From: Burkholderiales bacterium JOSHI_001
Lineage (GTDB): Bacteria; Pseudomonadota; Gammaproteobacteria; Burkholderiales; Burkholderiaceae_C
Direction of reading: 5' to 3'
DNA length: 64,000 nt
Assembly: GCA_000244995.1 (NCBI GenBank)
Contig: CM001438.1
Location: forward strand, 4,178,090 to 4,242,089
Below the pieces are notes generated by a model that worked only from the letters and a program-made list of their open reading frames with translations, searched no databases and had not been told where the DNA came from. Shown here piece by piece: positions 1 to 9,337 of the stretch (its first letter is position 1; each line of letters begins with the position of its first letter). Made by a program: the position numbers and the translations under genes.

Positions 1-843
1 ACCTGGGGCGACCCCGCCTGGGCCACGCCCGAGCGCCCGGCCCTGGTGCTGGTGCACGGCTGGATGGACGTGGCCGCGTCCTGGCAGTTCATGGTGGACG
101 CGCTGGCCGCGCAGCGCTACGTCGTGGCGCCCGACTGGCGCGGCTTCGGCCAGACCCAGTCACCCGGCGTGGACAGCTACTGGTTCGCCGACTACCTGGG
201 TGACCTGGACGCGCTGCTGGACCAGGTCAGCCCGAACGCCCCGGTGGACCTGGTGGGCCACAGCATGGGCGGCAATGTGGTGATGATCTACGCGGGCGTG
301 CGGCCCGGGCGCATCCGCCGGCTGGTGAACCTGGAAGGCTTCGGCCTGCCGGACATGAAACCGGCAAAGTCCCCGCGCCGCCTGGCCGAGTGGCTGGACG
401 AGCTGAAGCTGCCGCAGTCCTTCCGCCCCTACGACAGCGCTGCCGAGGTGCCGCTGCGCCTGATGAAGACCCACCCCGGCCTGACGCCCGACCGCGCTGC
501 CTGGCTGGCGCCCTATTGGGCCGCCCCGGACGCCGCCGGCCAGTGGCAGGTGCGTGGCGACCCGGCCCACAAACGCGTGAACCCCATCCTGTACCGGGTG
601 GAAGAGGTGTTGGCAGCCTGGCAGCAAATCAGCGCCCCGGTGCTGTGGGTGGAGGGCAGCCTCACCGACATGGCCCAGTGGTGGAAGGGCCGATACACGC
701 GCGACGACTTCGAGGCCCGGCTGCGGCAGGTGCCGCGGCTCACGCGCCGCGTGCTGGAGGGTTCGGCCCACATGATGCAGTTCGACCAGCCGCAGGCGCT
801 GGCGGCCTGCCTGGAAGCCTTCCTGGACGCGGCGCCGGGCTGA
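1..843 (+). CDS. alpha/beta hydrolase, 5' end cut by window
   Basis: The frame is open to the first base, so the N-terminus is missing; about 280 residues remain. The visible part opens with the VLVHGW strand-turn that forms the oxyanion hole. It carries the nucleophile elbow GHSMGG (nt 256-273) and ends with a late histidine in EGSAHMMQFDQ, so a Ser-Asp-His triad appears intact. This is the soluble alpha/beta hydrolase fold. The family covers esterases, epoxide hydrolases and dehalogenases, and nothing here fixes the substrate. It converges on the DUF4212 gene with only 4 nt between the two stops. A GTG at 46 is internal to the fold and is not the real start. Confidence 0.85.
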   Translation, partial: TWGDPAWATPERPALVLVHGWMDVAASWQFMVDALAAQRYVVAPDWRGFGQTQSPGVDSYWFADYLGDLDALLDQVSPNAPVDLVGHSMGGNVVMIYAGVRPGRIRRLVNLEGFGLPDMKPAKSPRRLAEWLDELKLPQSFRPYDSAAEVPLRLMKTHPGLTPDRAAWLAPYWAAPDAAGQWQVRGDPAHKRVNPILYRVEEVLAAWQQISAPVLWVEGSLTDMAQWWKGRYTRDDFEARLRQVPRLTRRVLEGSAHMMQFDQPQALAACLEAFLDAAPG

Positions 844-847
844 CGCG

Positions 848-1105
848 TTATTCCTGCCGGTCCAGACCCAGTTCGCGGTCCATGCGGTCCATGGCACGGG
901 CGTAGGCCCAGATCAGCAGCAGGTACACGATCAGTGCGCCCTGGGCGCCGACCCAGAAGCTGAAGGGCCAGCCGAAAAAGCTGAAGTTCAGGTCGCGCGC
1001 GAAGTAGGCCACGCCGAAGGTGGCGCCGAACCACAGCGCCATCAACTGCCACGTGAGGGTGGCGGTGCGGGGCCAGTAGCGGCGGACCTTTTCGTCGTGG
1101 TTCAT
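848..1105 (-). CDS. DUF4212 family symporter small subunit
   Basis: An 85-residue protein with two hydrophobic helices (about residues 17-36 and 46-69) and charged ends. It matches the DUF4212 family, which is described as the small subunit accompanying VC_2705-type sodium:solute symporters. ATG at 1105 follows directly on the small membrane gene upstream. It is the last gene of a three-gene minus-strand set led by the symporter, so it is probably made with it. In many genomes the small subunit precedes the symporter; here it follows, with an extra gene between. The role of accessory subunit is inferred from family and neighbourhood. Confidence 0.85.
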   Translation of the reverse strand: MNHDEKVRRYWPRTATLTWQLMALWFGATFGVAYFARDLNFSFFGWPFSFWVGAQGALIVYLLLIWAYARAMDRMDRELGLDRQE

Positions 1106-1118
1106 GGCGGCGGGTTCC

Positions 1119-1427
1119 TCACCGGCAGGCCGCGGCGCCCAGCGGCAGGCACAGGCTGATCTTCCAGGCCGTGGCCAGCAACCACAGGCCCAGGAGCAAA
1201 GCCCCCGTGGCCGCCGGCAGGTGGCGCGGCGGCACCCAGCGCGGCAGCAAGCGGCGCGCCGCCGCCTGCGGCGGTTGCACCACCACGGCCAGCACCCGGG
1301 CCACCGGGTTGGCATCGGGCGCCGTGCTGCCCATCAGGCGCAGCAGCAGTTGCAACACGGCCTGGCCCAGCAGGGCCAGCAGCGCCACCTCGCACAGCAG
1401 CTTCAGGGTCAGCACCAGCAGCAGCAT
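1119..1427 (-). CDS. small hydrophobic protein between symporter and DUF4212 gene
   Basis: A 102-residue protein with a leucine-rich N-terminal helix (residues 1-32), a proline/arginine-rich middle and a second hydrophobic helix (about 73-95). I recognise no family. Its ATG at 1427 lies two bases after the symporter TGA (TGA-AC-ATG), so it should be translationally coupled to the symporter. The DUF4212 gene follows 13 nt later. Position suggests an accessory membrane protein of the symporter operon, but no motif proves it. Confidence 0.65.
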   Translation of the reverse strand: MLLLVLTLKLLCEVALLALLGQAVLQLLLRLMGSTAPDANPVARVLAVVVQPPQAAARRLLPRWVPPRHLPAATGALLLGLWLLATAWKISLCLPLGAAACR

Positions 1428-1429
1428 GT

Positions 1430-3568
1430 TCACCTTGAAGCCCGGCTGCCGCTGTCCACCTGCAGCGCGGGCGCGCCACGCAGCCGGTCCACCAGCCGCT
1501 GCGCCGCCAGCCCCGGCGCGGGTGTGGCCAGGCTCACCAGGGCGATGGTCAGGAAACCCGTGGCCACGCCGAAGATGCCGGCCGACACGGGCTGGATGTC
1601 CCACCACAGCTGCACCGGCCCCTTCAGGCCCAGCCAGGCCCGCGCACCGGGGTGGGTGACGGTGAGGTAGTACAGCGTCACGCCCAGGCCGGCCAGCATG
1701 CCGCAGGCCGCACCCCAGCGGTTGGCGCGGCGCCAGAACACCCCCAGCACCAGCGCCGGGAAGAAGGCCGCCGCCGCGATGGAAAACGCCGCCGACACCA
1801 GGAACACGATGTTGGCGGGCTTCTGCGCCGCCACATAGGCCGCCAGCAGCGCCGCCACCAGCAGCAGCACCTTGGAGATGGTGACCCGCCGCGACATGCC
1901 CGCCTGCGGGTCCACCACGCGGTAATAGGTGTCGTGGCTCAGTGCGTTGGCGATCGTCAGCAGCAGCCCGTCGGCGGTGGACAGCGCCGCAGCCAGCCCG
2001 CCGGCGGCCACCATGGCGCTGATGACATAGGGCAGCCCGGCGATCTCGGGCGTAGCCAGCACGATGATGTCGGCGTCGATGCTGATTTCACTGAGCTGCA
2101 GCAGGCCATCGCGGTTGACGTCGGACACCGACAGCAGCGACGGGTCCACCTTGGCCCAGGCGCTGATCCAATGCGGCAGGCTGTCGAAGGACGTGCCCAC
2201 CAGCACATTGAAGACCTCGTACTTCACCAGCACCGCCAGCGCCGGCGCGGTGACATACAGCAGCGCGATGAACAGCATGGACCAGCCCACCGATTCGCGC
2301 GCCTCGCGCACCGAGGCCGCGGCGTAGCTGCGCACCAGGATGTGGGGCAGCCCGGCCGTGCCCAGCATCAGGCACAGCACCAGGGCCAGGAAGTTGCGCC
2401 TGTCGATGTCGAATTCCTGCTTCTCGGCCGGGCTGCCATGGGGGTCGCCGCGAAAGGCCTGGGCATGCGGCGGCAGCCCGCCGAGCGGCCTGGCACGGCC
2501 TTCGGCCGAGGCCAGCTGGGCGCTCCAGACGCGCCGGGCCTCTTCCGGGTCGCGCGGCATCTTCAGCAGCACCCGCTGCTGGGCCTGGACGCGCGCCAGC
2601 GGTGCGTTCTCGGCCTTCAGCTCCGACAGCCGCGCCTGGGCTGCGGCCCGGTCCACCGCCAGCGCCACCGGCACATTGCGCAGCTTGCCGCGCAGTTCCT
2701 CGGCCTGCAGCTTCAGCGCCGCGATCACTTCCAGCTCGCGCGGGTCGCTGCGCAGCTGGATTTCGCGCTCTGTCACCTTCTGCAGCTGCGCCCCCACCAC
2801 CAGCTGCGGCACCGGCACCCCGGTCTGCTTGACCGACAGCCACACCACTGGCGTGAGGTAGGCGATGAGCAGGATGATGCACTGCGCCACCTGGGTCCAG
2901 GTGACGGCCTTCATGCCGCCCAGGAAGCTGCACACCAGCACCCCGCCCAGGCCGACGAAAATGCCCAGCTCGAAGGTGAAGCCGGTCAGCCGCGTGGTGA
3001 TCAGGCCCACGCCGTAGATCTGCGCCACCACGTAGGTGAAGCTGCACAGGATGGCGGCGAACACCCCCACCAGGCGGGGCAGGTGGCCTTCGTAGCGCGC
3101 CCCCAGGAAGTCGGCGATGGTGTACTGGCCGAAGCGGTTCAGGTAGGGCGCGATGAACAGCGCCACCAGCACGAAGCCGCCCGTCCAGCCCAGGATGTAG
3201 GCCAGCCCGTCGTAGCCCGACAGGTACACCGTGCCGGCCAGGCCCATGAAGCTGGCCGCGCTCATCCAGTCGGCCGCGGTGGCCATGCCGTTGTAGAAGG
3301 CCGGCACGCGGCGTCCGGCCACGTAGTACTCGTCGGCGTCGGCGGTGCGCGACAGGATGCCGATGCCGGCGTACAGGATGACCGGAGCCACCAGGAAGAA
3401 AAACCCGATCCAGGCCCGCGGCAGGCCCATGCGCTCGAACATCGCAAACGCCACGATGAAGGCGATGAAGATCACCGTGGAGACGATGTACAGGCGGTCC
3501 AGGCGGCGGCGAAACACCCGCGCCATGACACGGATGCTGCCCGAATCCCCCGCCGAGAAGCTGCTCAT
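1430..3568 (-). CDS. VC_2705-type sodium:solute symporter (acetate permease-like)
   Basis: A polytopic inner-membrane protein of the SSS family, predicted to couple Na+ entry to uptake of an organic solute; relatives are annotated as cation/acetate symporters. At least a dozen hydrophobic helices are visible. The signature DEYYVAGRRVPAFYNGMA lies near residues 79-96 and ATAADWMSA follows. Start ATG 3568 is chosen for an AGGGG five bases upstream; a second ATG at 3526 would trim 14 residues. About residues 250-390 form a hydrophilic, Glu/Arg/Leu-rich, coiled-coil-like insertion between two membrane segments, making the protein (712 aa) longer than ordinary ActP. Two small membrane genes follow in the same operon. 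Confidence 0.9.
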   Translation of the reverse strand: MSSFSAGDSGSIRVMARVFRRRLDRLYIVSTVIFIAFIVAFAMFERMGLPRAWIGFFFLVAPVILYAGIGILSRTADADEYYVAGRRVPAFYNGMATAADWMSAASFMGLAGTVYLSGYDGLAYILGWTGGFVLVALFIAPYLNRFGQYTIADFLGARYEGHLPRLVGVFAAILCSFTYVVAQIYGVGLITTRLTGFTFELGIFVGLGGVLVCSFLGGMKAVTWTQVAQCIILLIAYLTPVVWLSVKQTGVPVPQLVVGAQLQKVTEREIQLRSDPRELEVIAALKLQAEELRGKLRNVPVALAVDRAAAQARLSELKAENAPLARVQAQQRVLLKMPRDPEEARRVWSAQLASAEGRARPLGGLPPHAQAFRGDPHGSPAEKQEFDIDRRNFLALVLCLMLGTAGLPHILVRSYAAASVREARESVGWSMLFIALLYVTAPALAVLVKYEVFNVLVGTSFDSLPHWISAWAKVDPSLLSVSDVNRDGLLQLSEISIDADIIVLATPEIAGLPYVISAMVAAGGLAAALSTADGLLLTIANALSHDTYYRVVDPQAGMSRRVTISKVLLLVAALLAAYVAAQKPANIVFLVSAAFSIAAAAFFPALVLGVFWRRANRWGAACGMLAGLGVTLYYLTVTHPGARAWLGLKGPVQLWWDIQPVSAGIFGVATGFLTIALVSLATPAPGLAAQRLVDRLRGAPALQVDSGSRASR

Positions 3569-3737
3569 CTTGCCCCTGTGCAGGGCCGCGGCCCGGGTCT
3601 GCGTGCCCGGCCTGCGGCCCCCTGCCTTCTTGTGCCGGGCAATCATGGCATGGGAAGCTTTCTGCGGGCAGCATGCGAAAATGCCTGCTTTCCCTGATGG
3701 GCCCCACCCACGGCACCCAGCCGTCGCCACCACACCC

Positions 3738-4842
3738 ATGGACAACGAACAAGTCAACGCCATCGGCACGCTGCTAGCCGACCTGAGCGAACGCACCCAG
3801 CAGCTCCGGGGGTATCTTTGACTACGACCGCAAAGCCCTGCGCCTGAACGAAGTCAACGCCGCGCTGGAAAACCCCGCGGTGTGGAACGAACCCAAGCGG
3901 GCCCAGGAACTGGGCCGCGAGAAGAAGAGTCTGGAAACGGTGGTGGAAACCATCGACCACCTGCAGTCCAACCTGGCGGACAACACCGAGCTCTATGAAA
4001 TGAGCAAGGCCGACGGCGACATCGCCGGCGTGCAGGCCATGGCCGAAGAAGCCGCCAAGCTGCGCACCACGGTGGAACAGCTGGAATTCCGCCGCATGTT
4101 CAGCAACCCGGCCGACCCGGGCAACTGCTTCATCGACATCCAGGCCGGCGCCGGTGGCACCGAAGCCTGCGACTGGGCCAGCATGCTGCTGCGCCAGTAC
4201 CTGAAGTACTGCGAACGCAAGGGCTTCAAGGCCGAGTTGCTGGAAGAAACCGCGGGCGACGTGGCCGGCATCCGCAGCGCCACGCTGAAGGTGGAGGGCG
4301 ACTACGCCTTCGGCCACCTGCGCACCGAAACCGGCGTGCACCGCCTGGTGCGCAAGAGCCCCTTCGATTCCTCCGGCGGGCGCCACACCAGCTTCGCGTC
4401 GCTGTTCGTCTACCCGGAGGTGGACGACTCGATCGAGATCGACATCAACCCCGCCGACGTGCGCACCGACACCTTCCGCGCCAGCGGGGCCGGCGGCCAG
4501 CACATCAACAAGACCGATTCGGCGGTGCGCCTCACGCACATCCCCACCGGCATCGTGGTGCAGTGCCAGAACGACCGTTCGCAGCACCGCAACCGCGACG
4601 AAGCCTGGCAGATGCTGCGCAGCCGCCTGTACGAGCATGAAATGCGCAAGCAGCAGGAAGCGCAGCAGAAGCTGGAAGACACCAAGACCGACGTCGGCTG
4701 GGGCCACCAGATCCGCAGCTACGTGCTGGACCAGAGCCGCATCAAGGACCTGCGCACCAACGTCGAGATCAGCAACACCCAGAAGGTGCTGGACGGCGAC
4801 CTGGACCCCTTCATCGAAGCCAGCCTGAAGTCCGGGCTGTAA
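3738..4842 (+). CDS. prfB: peptide chain release factor 2 (programmed +1 frameshift)
   Basis: RF2 reads UGA and UAA stop codons. The gene is join(3738..3818, 3820..4842), 367 residues, close to the 365 of E. coli. The ATG frame stops at TGA 3819-3821 after 27 codons, inside CGG GGG TAT CTT TGA C. This is the classic autoregulatory site: a Shine-Dalgarno-like GGGGG three bases before CTT, a slippery CTT and an in-frame UGA followed by C. The ribosome skips one T and continues at GAC. The long frame then shows the anticodon-like [10 protein letters not shown] (SPF) and the catalytic [10 protein letters not shown] (GGQ). Expression is set by RF2 level. pepN follows after 49 nt. Confidence 0.98.
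3804..3822 (+). promoter_or_regulatory. RF2 recoding site (+1 frameshift element)
   Basis: CTC CGG GGG TAT CTT TGA C. The G-run acts as an internal Shine-Dalgarno, CTT is the slip codon and TGA the slow stop. It differs from the E. coli site only upstream of the G-run (CTC CGG instead of CTT AGG). Confidence 0.95.
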
Positions 4843-4891
4843 AGCCGAACCACCCCGCCGCACGAGACAAACACAAGAGGAGCTTGCCCCC

Positions 4892-7585
4892 ATGCGAGAA
4901 GGCCCCGCCCCCACGATCAAGCGCGAGGACTACGCCGCGCCGGACTACTGGATCCGCCAGGTCGAGCTGGTGTTCGACCTGGACCCGGCCAAGACCATCG
5001 TCAGCAACAAGCTGGCCATTGAACGAAACAGCGCCCGTGCCGGCGACACCCCGCCGCCGCTGCGCCTGCACGGCGAAGGGCTGAACCTGCTGCGCGTGCT
5101 GGCCGACGGTGAAAGCGTGTCCTTCCGGCATGAAGACGACATGCTCGTCATCGACAAGCCGCCCTCGGCGGCCCAGTTCACGCTCGAACTGCGAAACGCG
5201 ATCGCGCCCGAGAAGAACCTGGAACTGTCGGGCCTGTACACCAGCAACGGCGGCTTCTTCACCCAGTGTGAAGCCGAGGGCTTTCGCCGCATCACCTACT
5301 TCCTGGACCGCCCCGACGTGATGGCGGTCTACACGGTCACCCTGCGCGCCGACAAGGCCAAGTACCCCATGCTGCTGTCCAACGGCAACCTGGTGGAGCA
5401 GGGCGACCTGGACGGCGGGCGCCACTACGCCAAGTGGCACGACCCCCACCCCAAGCCCAGCTACCTGTTCGCCCTGGTGGCAGCCGACCTGGTGTGCCGC
5501 GAGCAGCGCGTGCGCAGCCGCGCCGGCAAGGACCACCTGCTGCAGGTGTACGTGCGCCGCGGCGACCTGGACAAGACCGAACACGCGATGAACTCCCTCA
5601 TCGCCAGCCTGGCCTGGGACGAAGCCCGCTTCAACCTCAGCCTGGACCTGGAACGCTTCATGATCGTGGCGGTGCAGGACTTCAACATGGGCGCCATGGA
5701 GAACAAGGGGTTGAACATCTTCAACACCAAGTTCGTGCTGGCCAGCCCCGCCACCGCCACCGACCTGGACTTCGCCGACGTGGAAAGCGTGGTCGCCCAC
5801 GAGTACTTCCACAACTGGACCGGCAACCGCGTCACCTGCCGCGACTGGTTCCAGCTGAGCCTGAAGGAAGGCCTCACGGTCTACCGCGACCAGGAATTCA
5901 GCCAGGACATGGCCGGCAGCCCCAGCGCCCGCGCGGTGCGCCGCATCGACGATGTGCGCCGCCTGCGCAGCCGCCAGTTCCCGGAAGACGCCGGCGCCAT
6001 GGCCCACCCGGTGCGCCCGGACGCCTACCAGGCCATCGACAACTTCTACACCGCCACCGTGTACGAAAAAGGCGCCGAGGTGGTGCGCATGATGGCCACG
6101 CTGGTGGGCCGCGAAGGCTTCAAGCGCGGCATGGCCACCTACTTCCAGCGCCACGACGGCCAGGCCGTGACCTGCGACGACTTTGCGCAGGCCCTGGCCG
6201 ACGCCAACCCCGGCAGCGCCTTGGCAGTGCAGTTGAACAACTTCAAGCGCTGGTACTCGCAGGCCGGCACGCCGGTGCTGAAGTGCCGCCACACGCATGA
6301 CGCCGAGGCCCGCACGCTGACCCTGCAGTTCAGCCAGCACACCCCGCCCACACCGGGCCAGGCCGACAAGCTGCCGCTGGTCATTCCGCTGGCGCTGGGC
6401 CTGGTGCAGGCCGATGGCCGCGCCGTGCCGCTGCAACTGAAGGGCGAAGCCGCCCCCGACGGCACAGACCGCGTGCTGGTGCTCACCCAGGCCGAACAGA
6501 GCTGCACCTTCATCAACGTGGACCAGCCCGCGGTGCCTTCGCTGCTGCGCGGCTTTTCGGCCCCGCTGCGCCTGGACGATGGGCTGGACGACGCCGGCCT
6601 GCTGACCCTGCTGCGCCATGACAGCGACGCCTTCAACCGCTGGGAAGCCGGCCAGCGCCTGCTGCTGTCGCGCCTGCTGGCGGGCTGCGCGCACGACGGC
6701 CCCGTGACGCTGGATGACGCCCTGGCCGGCGCCTTGCGCGACGTGCTGCGCCACCCGGTGCTGGACCCGGCGCTGAAGGAGATGCTGCTCACGCTGCCGG
6801 GCGAGGACTACGTGGCCGAGCAGATGGCCGTGGTGAACCCGCAGCGCATCCATGCGGTGCGCGAGGCCCTGCGCGCCGAACTGGCCCGGGTGCTGCAGGA
6901 CGACTGGGTCTGGGCCTGGGAGGCCCACCAGGTCAAGGAAGGCTACAGCCCCGCCATGGCCCAGGCCGGCCAGCGCGCGCTGGCCAACCTGGCGCTGAGC
7001 ATGCTGACGCTGCATGCCGTGCGCAGCGGCGACGCGGTGTGGCAGGGCAAGGCCTACCAGCGCTTCAAGCAGGCCACAAACATGACCGACCGCCACGGCG
7101 CCGTCAGCGCCCTGGTGGACGCCGGCAGCGAACTGGCGTCCACCGCGCTGGACCGCCTGCACGAGCAGTTCCAGGGCGAGGCCCTGGTCATCGACAAGTG
7201 GTTCGGCCTGCAGGCCCTGGCGCCGGAACAGCCCGACGGCCGCGTGTTCGCGCGGGTGAAGGCGCTGGCCCAGCACCCCGACTTCTCCAGCCGCAACCCC
7301 AACCGGGTGCGCGCCCTGGTGATGAATTTCTGCCTGGCCAACCCGGCGGCCTTCCACCGCGACGACGCGGGCGGCTACGTGTTCTGGGCCGAGCGCGTGC
7401 TGGAGCTGGACGCGCAGAACCCGCAACTGGCCTCGCGCCTGGCCCGCGGCATGGACCGCTGGGCCCACCTGGCCGAACCCTGGCACAGCGCCGCGCGTGA
7501 AGCCCTGCTGCGCGTGGCCGCCCGTCCCACGTTGAGCAACGACGTGCGCGAAATCGTCACCAAGGCGCTGGAAAACCAAGCATGA
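4892..7585 (+). CDS. pepN: aminopeptidase N (M1 family)
   Basis: A cytosolic zinc aminopeptidase that trims N-terminal residues from peptides; 897 residues, standard for proteobacterial PepN. The exopeptidase motif GAMEN is at residues 267-271. The zinc site HEYFH is at 303-307, with the third ligand Glu326 in LKEG. A catalytic-fold core is followed by a long helical C-terminal half. ATG 4892 is supported by an AAGAGGAGC Shine-Dalgarno. Its TGA overlaps the fbp ATG (ATGA), so the two are co-translated. A very long antisense reading frame covers the gene but is a codon-bias shadow. Confidence 0.97.
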   Translation: MREGPAPTIKREDYAAPDYWIRQVELVFDLDPAKTIVSNKLAIERNSARAGDTPPPLRLHGEGLNLLRVLADGESVSFRHEDDMLVIDKPPSAAQFTLELRNAIAPEKNLELSGLYTSNGGFFTQCEAEGFRRITYFLDRPDVMAVYTVTLRADKAKYPMLLSNGNLVEQGDLDGGRHYAKWHDPHPKPSYLFALVAADLVCREQRVRSRAGKDHLLQVYVRRGDLDKTEHAMNSLIASLAWDEARFNLSLDLERFMIVAVQDFNMGAMENKGLNIFNTKFVLASPATATDLDFADVESVVAHEYFHNWTGNRVTCRDWFQLSLKEGLTVYRDQEFSQDMAGSPSARAVRRIDDVRRLRSRQFPEDAGAMAHPVRPDAYQAIDNFYTATVYEKGAEVVRMMATLVGREGFKRGMATYFQRHDGQAVTCDDFAQALADANPGSALAVQLNNFKRWYSQAGTPVLKCRHTHDAEARTLTLQFSQHTPPTPGQADKLPLVIPLALGLVQADGRAVPLQLKGEAAPDGTDRVLVLTQAEQSCTFINVDQPAVPSLLRGFSAPLRLDDGLDDAGLLTLLRHDSDAFNRWEAGQRLLLSRLLAGCAHDGPVTLDDALAGALRDVLRHPVLDPALKEMLLTLPGEDYVAEQMAVVNPQRIHAVREALRAELARVLQDDWVWAWEAHQVKEGYSPAMAQAGQRALANLALSMLTLHAVRSGDAVWQGKAYQRFKQATNMTDRHGAVSALVDAGSELASTALDRLHEQFQGEALVIDKWFGLQALAPEQPDGRVFARVKALAQHPDFSSRNPNRVRALVMNFCLANPAAFHRDDAGGYVFWAERVLELDAQNPQLASRLARGMDRWAHLAEPWHSAAREALLRVAARPTLSNDVREIVTKALENQA

Positions 7586-8595
7586 AACGCATCAGCCTGA
7601 CGCAGTACCTGGTCGAGCAGCAACGTGAACACGGTCGCATCCCGGCGCAGCTGCGGCTGCTGATCGAGGTGGTGGCGCGCGCCTGCAAGACCATCGCCAT
7701 CAACGTGAACAAGGGCGCCCTGGGCGACGTGCTGGGCACGGCCGGCAGCGAGAACGTCCAGGGCGAGGTGCAGAAGAAGCTGGACGTCATCGCCAACGAC
7801 GTGCTGATCGAAGCCAACCAGTGGGGCGGCCACCTGGCGGCCATGGCCAGCGAGGAAATGGACAGCATCCACGTGGTGCCCGACCGCTACCCGCAGGGCG
7901 AGTTCATGCTGCTGTTCGACCCGCTGGACGGCAGCAGCAACATCGACGTGAACGTGTCCATCGGCACCATCTTCAGCGTGCTGCGCAAGGTGACCAACCA
8001 CCGCGGCGTCAGCGAAGAAGACTTCCTGCAGCCGGGCAAGCAGCAGGCCGCGGCCGGCTACTGCGTGTACGGCCCGCAGACCACGCTGGTGCTGACCGTG
8101 GGCGACGGCGTGGCCATGTTCACGCTGGACCGCGAGATGGGTTCCTGGGTGCTGACCACCGAAGGGGTGCAGATCCCCGAGGACACCAAGGAATTCGCCA
8201 TCAACATGAGCAACCTGCGCCACTGGGCCCCGCCGGTGCGCCGCTACATCGACGAATGCCTGGCCGGCAAGGAAGGCCCGCGCGGCAAGGACTTCAACAT
8301 GCGCTGGGTGGCCAGCATGGTGGCCGACGTGCACCGCATCCTGACGCGCGGCGGCATCTTCATGTACCCCTGGGACAAGCGCGAGCCCGACAAGCCCGGC
8401 AAGCTGCGCCTGATGTACGAGGCCAACCCCATGGCCTTCCTGGTGGAACAGGCCGGCGGCCTGGCGGTGAACGGGCCGCAGCGCATCATGGACCTCACCC
8501 CCACCAAGCTGCACGAACGCGTGGCCGTGGCCTTGGGCAGCAAGAACGAGGTGCAGCGGGTGATGGACTACCACCGCGAGGCGGCCGGGCAGTAG
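7582..8595 (+). CDS. fbp: fructose-1,6-bisphosphatase class I
   Basis: Hydrolyses fructose-1,6-bisphosphate to fructose-6-phosphate and phosphate in gluconeogenesis and, in autotrophs, the Calvin cycle. 337 residues, normal for class I. The metal-binding signature [10 protein letters not shown] is at residues 113-122, with the acidic SEE pair at 90-92. Substrate-binding motifs such as GGIFMYPWD and [13 protein letters not shown] follow. The start overlaps the pepN stop by four bases. No Calvin-cycle genes are near, so a gluconeogenic role is the simple reading. Confidence 0.97.
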   Translation: MKRISLTQYLVEQQREHGRIPAQLRLLIEVVARACKTIAINVNKGALGDVLGTAGSENVQGEVQKKLDVIANDVLIEANQWGGHLAAMASEEMDSIHVVPDRYPQGEFMLLFDPLDGSSNIDVNVSIGTIFSVLRKVTNHRGVSEEDFLQPGKQQAAAGYCVYGPQTTLVLTVGDGVAMFTLDREMGSWVLTTEGVQIPEDTKEFAINMSNLRHWAPPVRRYIDECLAGKEGPRGKDFNMRWVASMVADVHRILTRGGIFMYPWDKREPDKPGKLRLMYEANPMAFLVEQAGGLAVNGPQRIMDLTPTKLHERVAVALGSKNEVQRVMDYHREAAGQ

Positions 8596-8637
8596 GCGGC
8601 GGTCGCCGCGGCGACATCGCAGTCACCGGGCGCCCAC

Positions 8638-8643
8638 GACAAT
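8638..8643 (+). promoter_or_regulatory. candidate -10 box of histidine phosphatase gene
   Basis: GACAAT followed by G, 8 nt before the ATG, giving an almost leaderless transcript if used. No convincing -35. It fits the ACAATG pattern repeated in front of other genes in this window. Confidence 0.35.
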
Positions 8644-8651
8644 GCCCTGCC

Positions 8652-9323
8652 ATGGGAACCCTCTACCTGGTGCGCCACGGACAGGCCTCGTTCGGCGCCG
8701 ACGACTACGACCAGCTCAGCCCGCTGGGCCAGCGCCAGTGCACTCGCCTGGGCGAGTACTTCCGTGAACGCGGCCAGGACTTCGACGCCTCCTACACCGG
8801 AACGCTGAAGCGCCAGCAGCAATCGCTGCAGGGCGTTCAGCAAGGGTACGGCCACGCCCTGCCCGCGCCCACCGAACTGCCGGGCCTCAACGAGTACGAC
8901 AGCCACGCCGTGGTGCACGCCATCCACCCCGAACCGCTGGGCAAGGCCGACACGCCGGAAACCTACCGCCAGCACTTCCGCCTGCTGCGCGAGGGCCTGG
9001 CGGCCTGGATGGAAGGGCGCAGCGCGCCGCAGGGCATGCCCCGCTATGCCGATTTCGTGGCCGGCGTGGCCGACGCACTGGACCGAGTGCGCAGCGGCAC
9101 GGCCGAAAAGGTGCTGCTGGTGAGTTCGGGCGGCCCCATCTCCACCGCGCTGGGTCAGGTGCTGGGGCTGGCGCCGCCGGTCACCATCGAGCTGAACATG
9201 CGCATCCGCAACAGCTCGGTCACCGAATTCGCCTTCACGCCCAAGCGCCACATGCTGGTCACCTACAACACCCTGCCCCACCTGGACGCGCCGGCCTATG
9301 CCGACTGGGTGACCTACGCCTGA
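8652..9323 (+). CDS. histidine phosphatase family protein
   Basis: A 223-residue member of the phosphoglycerate-mutase-like superfamily. The phosphate-binding RHGQAS motif lies at residues 8-13, and a late SSGGPIS segment resembles the second histidine region, although the usual His there reads as Ser-Gly. Family members are phosphatases or mutases that pass through a phosphohistidine; the substrate is not evident. ATG 8652 is the first start before the RHG strand. The gene converges on the PhyH gene, and a stem-loop spans both stop codons. Confidence 0.85.
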   Translation: MGTLYLVRHGQASFGADDYDQLSPLGQRQCTRLGEYFRERGQDFDASYTGTLKRQQQSLQGVQQGYGHALPAPTELPGLNEYDSHAVVHAIHPEPLGKADTPETYRQHFRLLREGLAAWMEGRSAPQGMPRYADFVAGVADALDRVRSGTAEKVLLVSSGGPISTALGQVLGLAPPVTIELNMRIRNSSVTEFAFTPKRHMLVTYNTLPHLDAPAYADWVTYA

Positions 9324-9337
9324 GCGCGCTGCTCAGG
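9319..9337. terminator. stem-loop spanning two convergent stop codons
   Basis: CCTGAGC (9319-9325) pairs with GCTCAGG (9331-9337) around GCGCT. The stem contains the TGA of the phosphatase gene and, on the other strand, the TGA of the dioxygenase gene. There is no T-run, so it is a weak or Rho-type end structure at best. Confidence 0.4.

Noticed and set aside
1652..3697. 681-codon plus-strand ORF opposite the symporter
   Set aside because: Shadow of GC3-biased coding on the minus strand; His/Gln/Arg-rich sequence with no domain and no ribosome site.
4811..7579. 922-codon minus-strand ORF opposite pepN
   Set aside because: Low-complexity His/Val/Gly sequence complementary to a clear M1 peptidase; no start signal.
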